The position numbers were made by a program, and so were the translations under genes. The notes under the pieces were generated by a model, which ran no database searches, was not told the DNA's origin, and saw only the letters and a list, made by a program, of their open reading frames with translations. DNA of 64,000 nt, taken from the NCBI GenBank assembly GCA_963735465.1, contig CAVTLA010000002.1, positions 62,001-126,000 of the forward strand, written 5' to 3'. Source of the DNA: DASZHJ01 sp963735465 (GTDB lineage: Bacteria > Pseudomonadota > Alphaproteobacteria > ATCC43930 > CGMCC-115725). Shown here one piece after another: positions 63,099 to 64,000 of this stretch (position 1 is its first letter; the number at the start of each line of letters is the position of its first letter).

Positions 63099-63962
63099 CT
63101 AGCGCCGCCCGAAAAGCCCGGCGGGCCGCCACAGCAGCAGCGTCACCATGACCGCGTAGATGATGAAGGCGCCGGCCTCGGGCACATAATACTTGCCGGC
63201 GACGTCGCTGATGCCCAGCACCACGGCGGCGGCGAAGGTGCCGCCCACCGAGCCAAGCCCTCCCACGGAGACCACCAGCAGGACGAACACCAGGTACTTG
63301 GTCGCGAAGTTGGGATCGAGCCCCACCACGTTGACGGCGAGCGCGCCGCCGAGCCCGGCGAGACCGCTGCCGATGGCGAAGGTGGCGGCGAAGATCGAGT
63401 TGACGTCGATGCCGAGGCCGCGGGCCATGCGCTGGTTGTCGACGGCGGCGCGCACCCGGGCGCCGAAGCGCGTGCGCTCGAGGCCGAACACCAGCGCCAG
63501 GACCAGAGCGCCGCCGACGCAGACCAGGAACAGCCGATAGACGCCGATATCGACGCCACCCACGGAAAAATAGCCAGAGAGATAGGCCGGCAGGCTCACC
63601 TGCTGCTGCTGGGTGCCCCAGATATAGGCGCAGGCCGCAACCGACATCAGGATGAGGCCGATGGTGAGGAGCACGTGGTCGAGCTCGCCGGAGCGGTAGA
63701 GCCGGCGATAGAGCAGCCGCTCGAAGACCACGCTGAGGACGCCGATGCCGACGAAGACGACCGGCAGCGTCAGCGGGAACGGCACTCCCAGGCGGTCCAT
63801 CAAGGTGACGCAGAAATATCCGCCGAGCATGGCGAAGGCGGTATGGGCGAGGTTGACGAAGCCCATCAGCCCCATGGTGACGGAGAGGCCCACCGACAGC
63901 ACGAAGAGCAGCATGCCGTAGGCCAAGCCGTCGAACATCACCCCGAGAAGATGTGGGAGCAT
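63099..63962 (-). CDS. livH: Branched-chain amino acid-type ABC transporter permease
   Basis: 287 residues with about eight membrane segments. GLAYGMLLFVLSVGLSVTMG, GFVNLAHTAFAMLGGYF, RAAVDNQRMARGLGIDV and SVGGLGSVGGTFAAAVVLG are LivH marks. The ATG at 63962 is preferred over a TTG one codon upstream; AAGGA lies 7 bases before it. A substrate-binding protein gene would be expected upstream, past the window end. Confidence 0.95.
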   Translation of the reverse strand: MLPHLLGVMFDGLAYGMLLFVLSVGLSVTMGLMGFVNLAHTAFAMLGGYFCVTLMDRLGVPFPLTLPVVFVGIGVLSVVFERLLYRRLYRSGELDHVLLTIGLILMSVAACAYIWGTQQQQVSLPAYLSGYFSVGGVDIGVYRLFLVCVGGALVLALVFGLERTRFGARVRAAVDNQRMARGLGIDVNSIFAATFAIGSGLAGLGGALAVNVVGLDPNFATKYLVFVLLVVSVGGLGSVGGTFAAAVVLGISDVAGKYYVPEAGAFIIYAVMVTLLLWRPAGLFGRR

Positions 63963-63964
63963 CA

Positions 63965-64000
63965 AGCGTCCTTCGAACTCGGCGCTAGCGCGCCGGCTCA
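63965..64000. repeat. Probable palindromic intergenic element, copy 4 (cut by window end)
   Basis: GCGTCCTTCGA at 63966-63976 followed, 24 bases on, by GGCTCA at the last base, the same order and spacing as the left arm of copies 1-3 (which then continue GGATGAGG). It abuts the livH start and its arm supplies the AAGGA ribosome binding site. Only half is visible, so this is tentative. Confidence 0.4.

Overview
The window is about 64 kb of high-GC DNA that reads as an alphaproteobacterium, most likely a Rhodospirillales-type lineage. Supporting marks are a SAM-II riboswitch ahead of metX-metW, a PhaR-type polyhydroxyalkanoate regulator, a MucR-like N-terminal region in one regulator, the zinc-free form of ribosomal protein L36, a chorismate mutase-hisC-prephenate dehydrogenase cluster, and intergenic palindromes built on a CGTCCTTCGA arm. 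The placement is inferred from gene content; no rRNA is present. The only RNA genes or elements seen are one tRNA-Gln and the riboswitch.

Layout. 1-5.9 kb: a very long soluble hybrid histidine kinase with 12 HAMP-like units, cut by the left edge. 6.2-7.8 kb: a YcaQ-like DNA glycosylase-family gene followed by a DinB-family gene. 7.8-12 kb: a minus-strand unit (haloacid dehalogenase-like, family III CoA transferase, D-tartrate dehydratase-like enolase-superfamily enzyme) with a divergent LysR regulator. 12-18.9 kb: flavin reductase, DUF1697, tRNA-Gln, a broken DUF2237 gene, a broken glycosyltransferase-like gene, an ATP-grasp-like protein, ChaC, an EamA transporter and a DUF2125 gene. 18.9-24.1 kb: aromatic amino acid genes on the minus strand, divergent from riboswitch-controlled metX-metW. 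24.4-28.5 kb: a FliD-like protein, a methyltransferase, gloB, a GST and a DUF985 cupin. 28.5-33 kb: the PHA locus (phaB, phaA, phaC, a small coiled-coil gene overlapping phaC, and divergent phaR). 33-42.1 kb: a GGDEF/EAL protein, hydrolases, an XRE regulator, a fatty-acid hydroxylase, a DUF6166/GntR pair, a MucR-like/AT-hook/cold-shock-like protein and a GST. 41.2-48 kb: heterotetrameric sarcosine oxidase (soxBDAG) with a downstream SDR and hydrolase. 48.1-54 kb: an SDR, a GT2 enzyme, a TVP38-type membrane protein, a PiT phosphate transporter and an orphan MotA/MotB-like pair. 54-58 kb: glycolate oxidase glcDEF. 58.2-60.6 kb: rpmJ, a methyltransferase, an OsmC protein and a small exported protein. 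60.6-64 kb: a branched-chain amino acid-type ABC transporter (livHMGF).

Most genes are metabolic: methionine and aromatic amino acid synthesis, PHA storage, C1/glycine-betaine-type demethylation through sarcosine oxidase, and glycolate use. Several regulators sit next to their likely targets (LysR, GntR, PhaR).

Two patterns cut across the window. First, three complete copies and one probable truncated copy of a roughly 115-bp palindromic intergenic element. Second, at least eight apparent single-base frameshifts in conserved genes (DUF2237, glycosyltransferase, DUF2125, phaB, phaC, glcE, and glcD twice). Two of these fall in five-base G runs, so sequencing or assembly error is a serious alternative to gene decay. 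I found no CRISPR array, prophage or insertion sequence.
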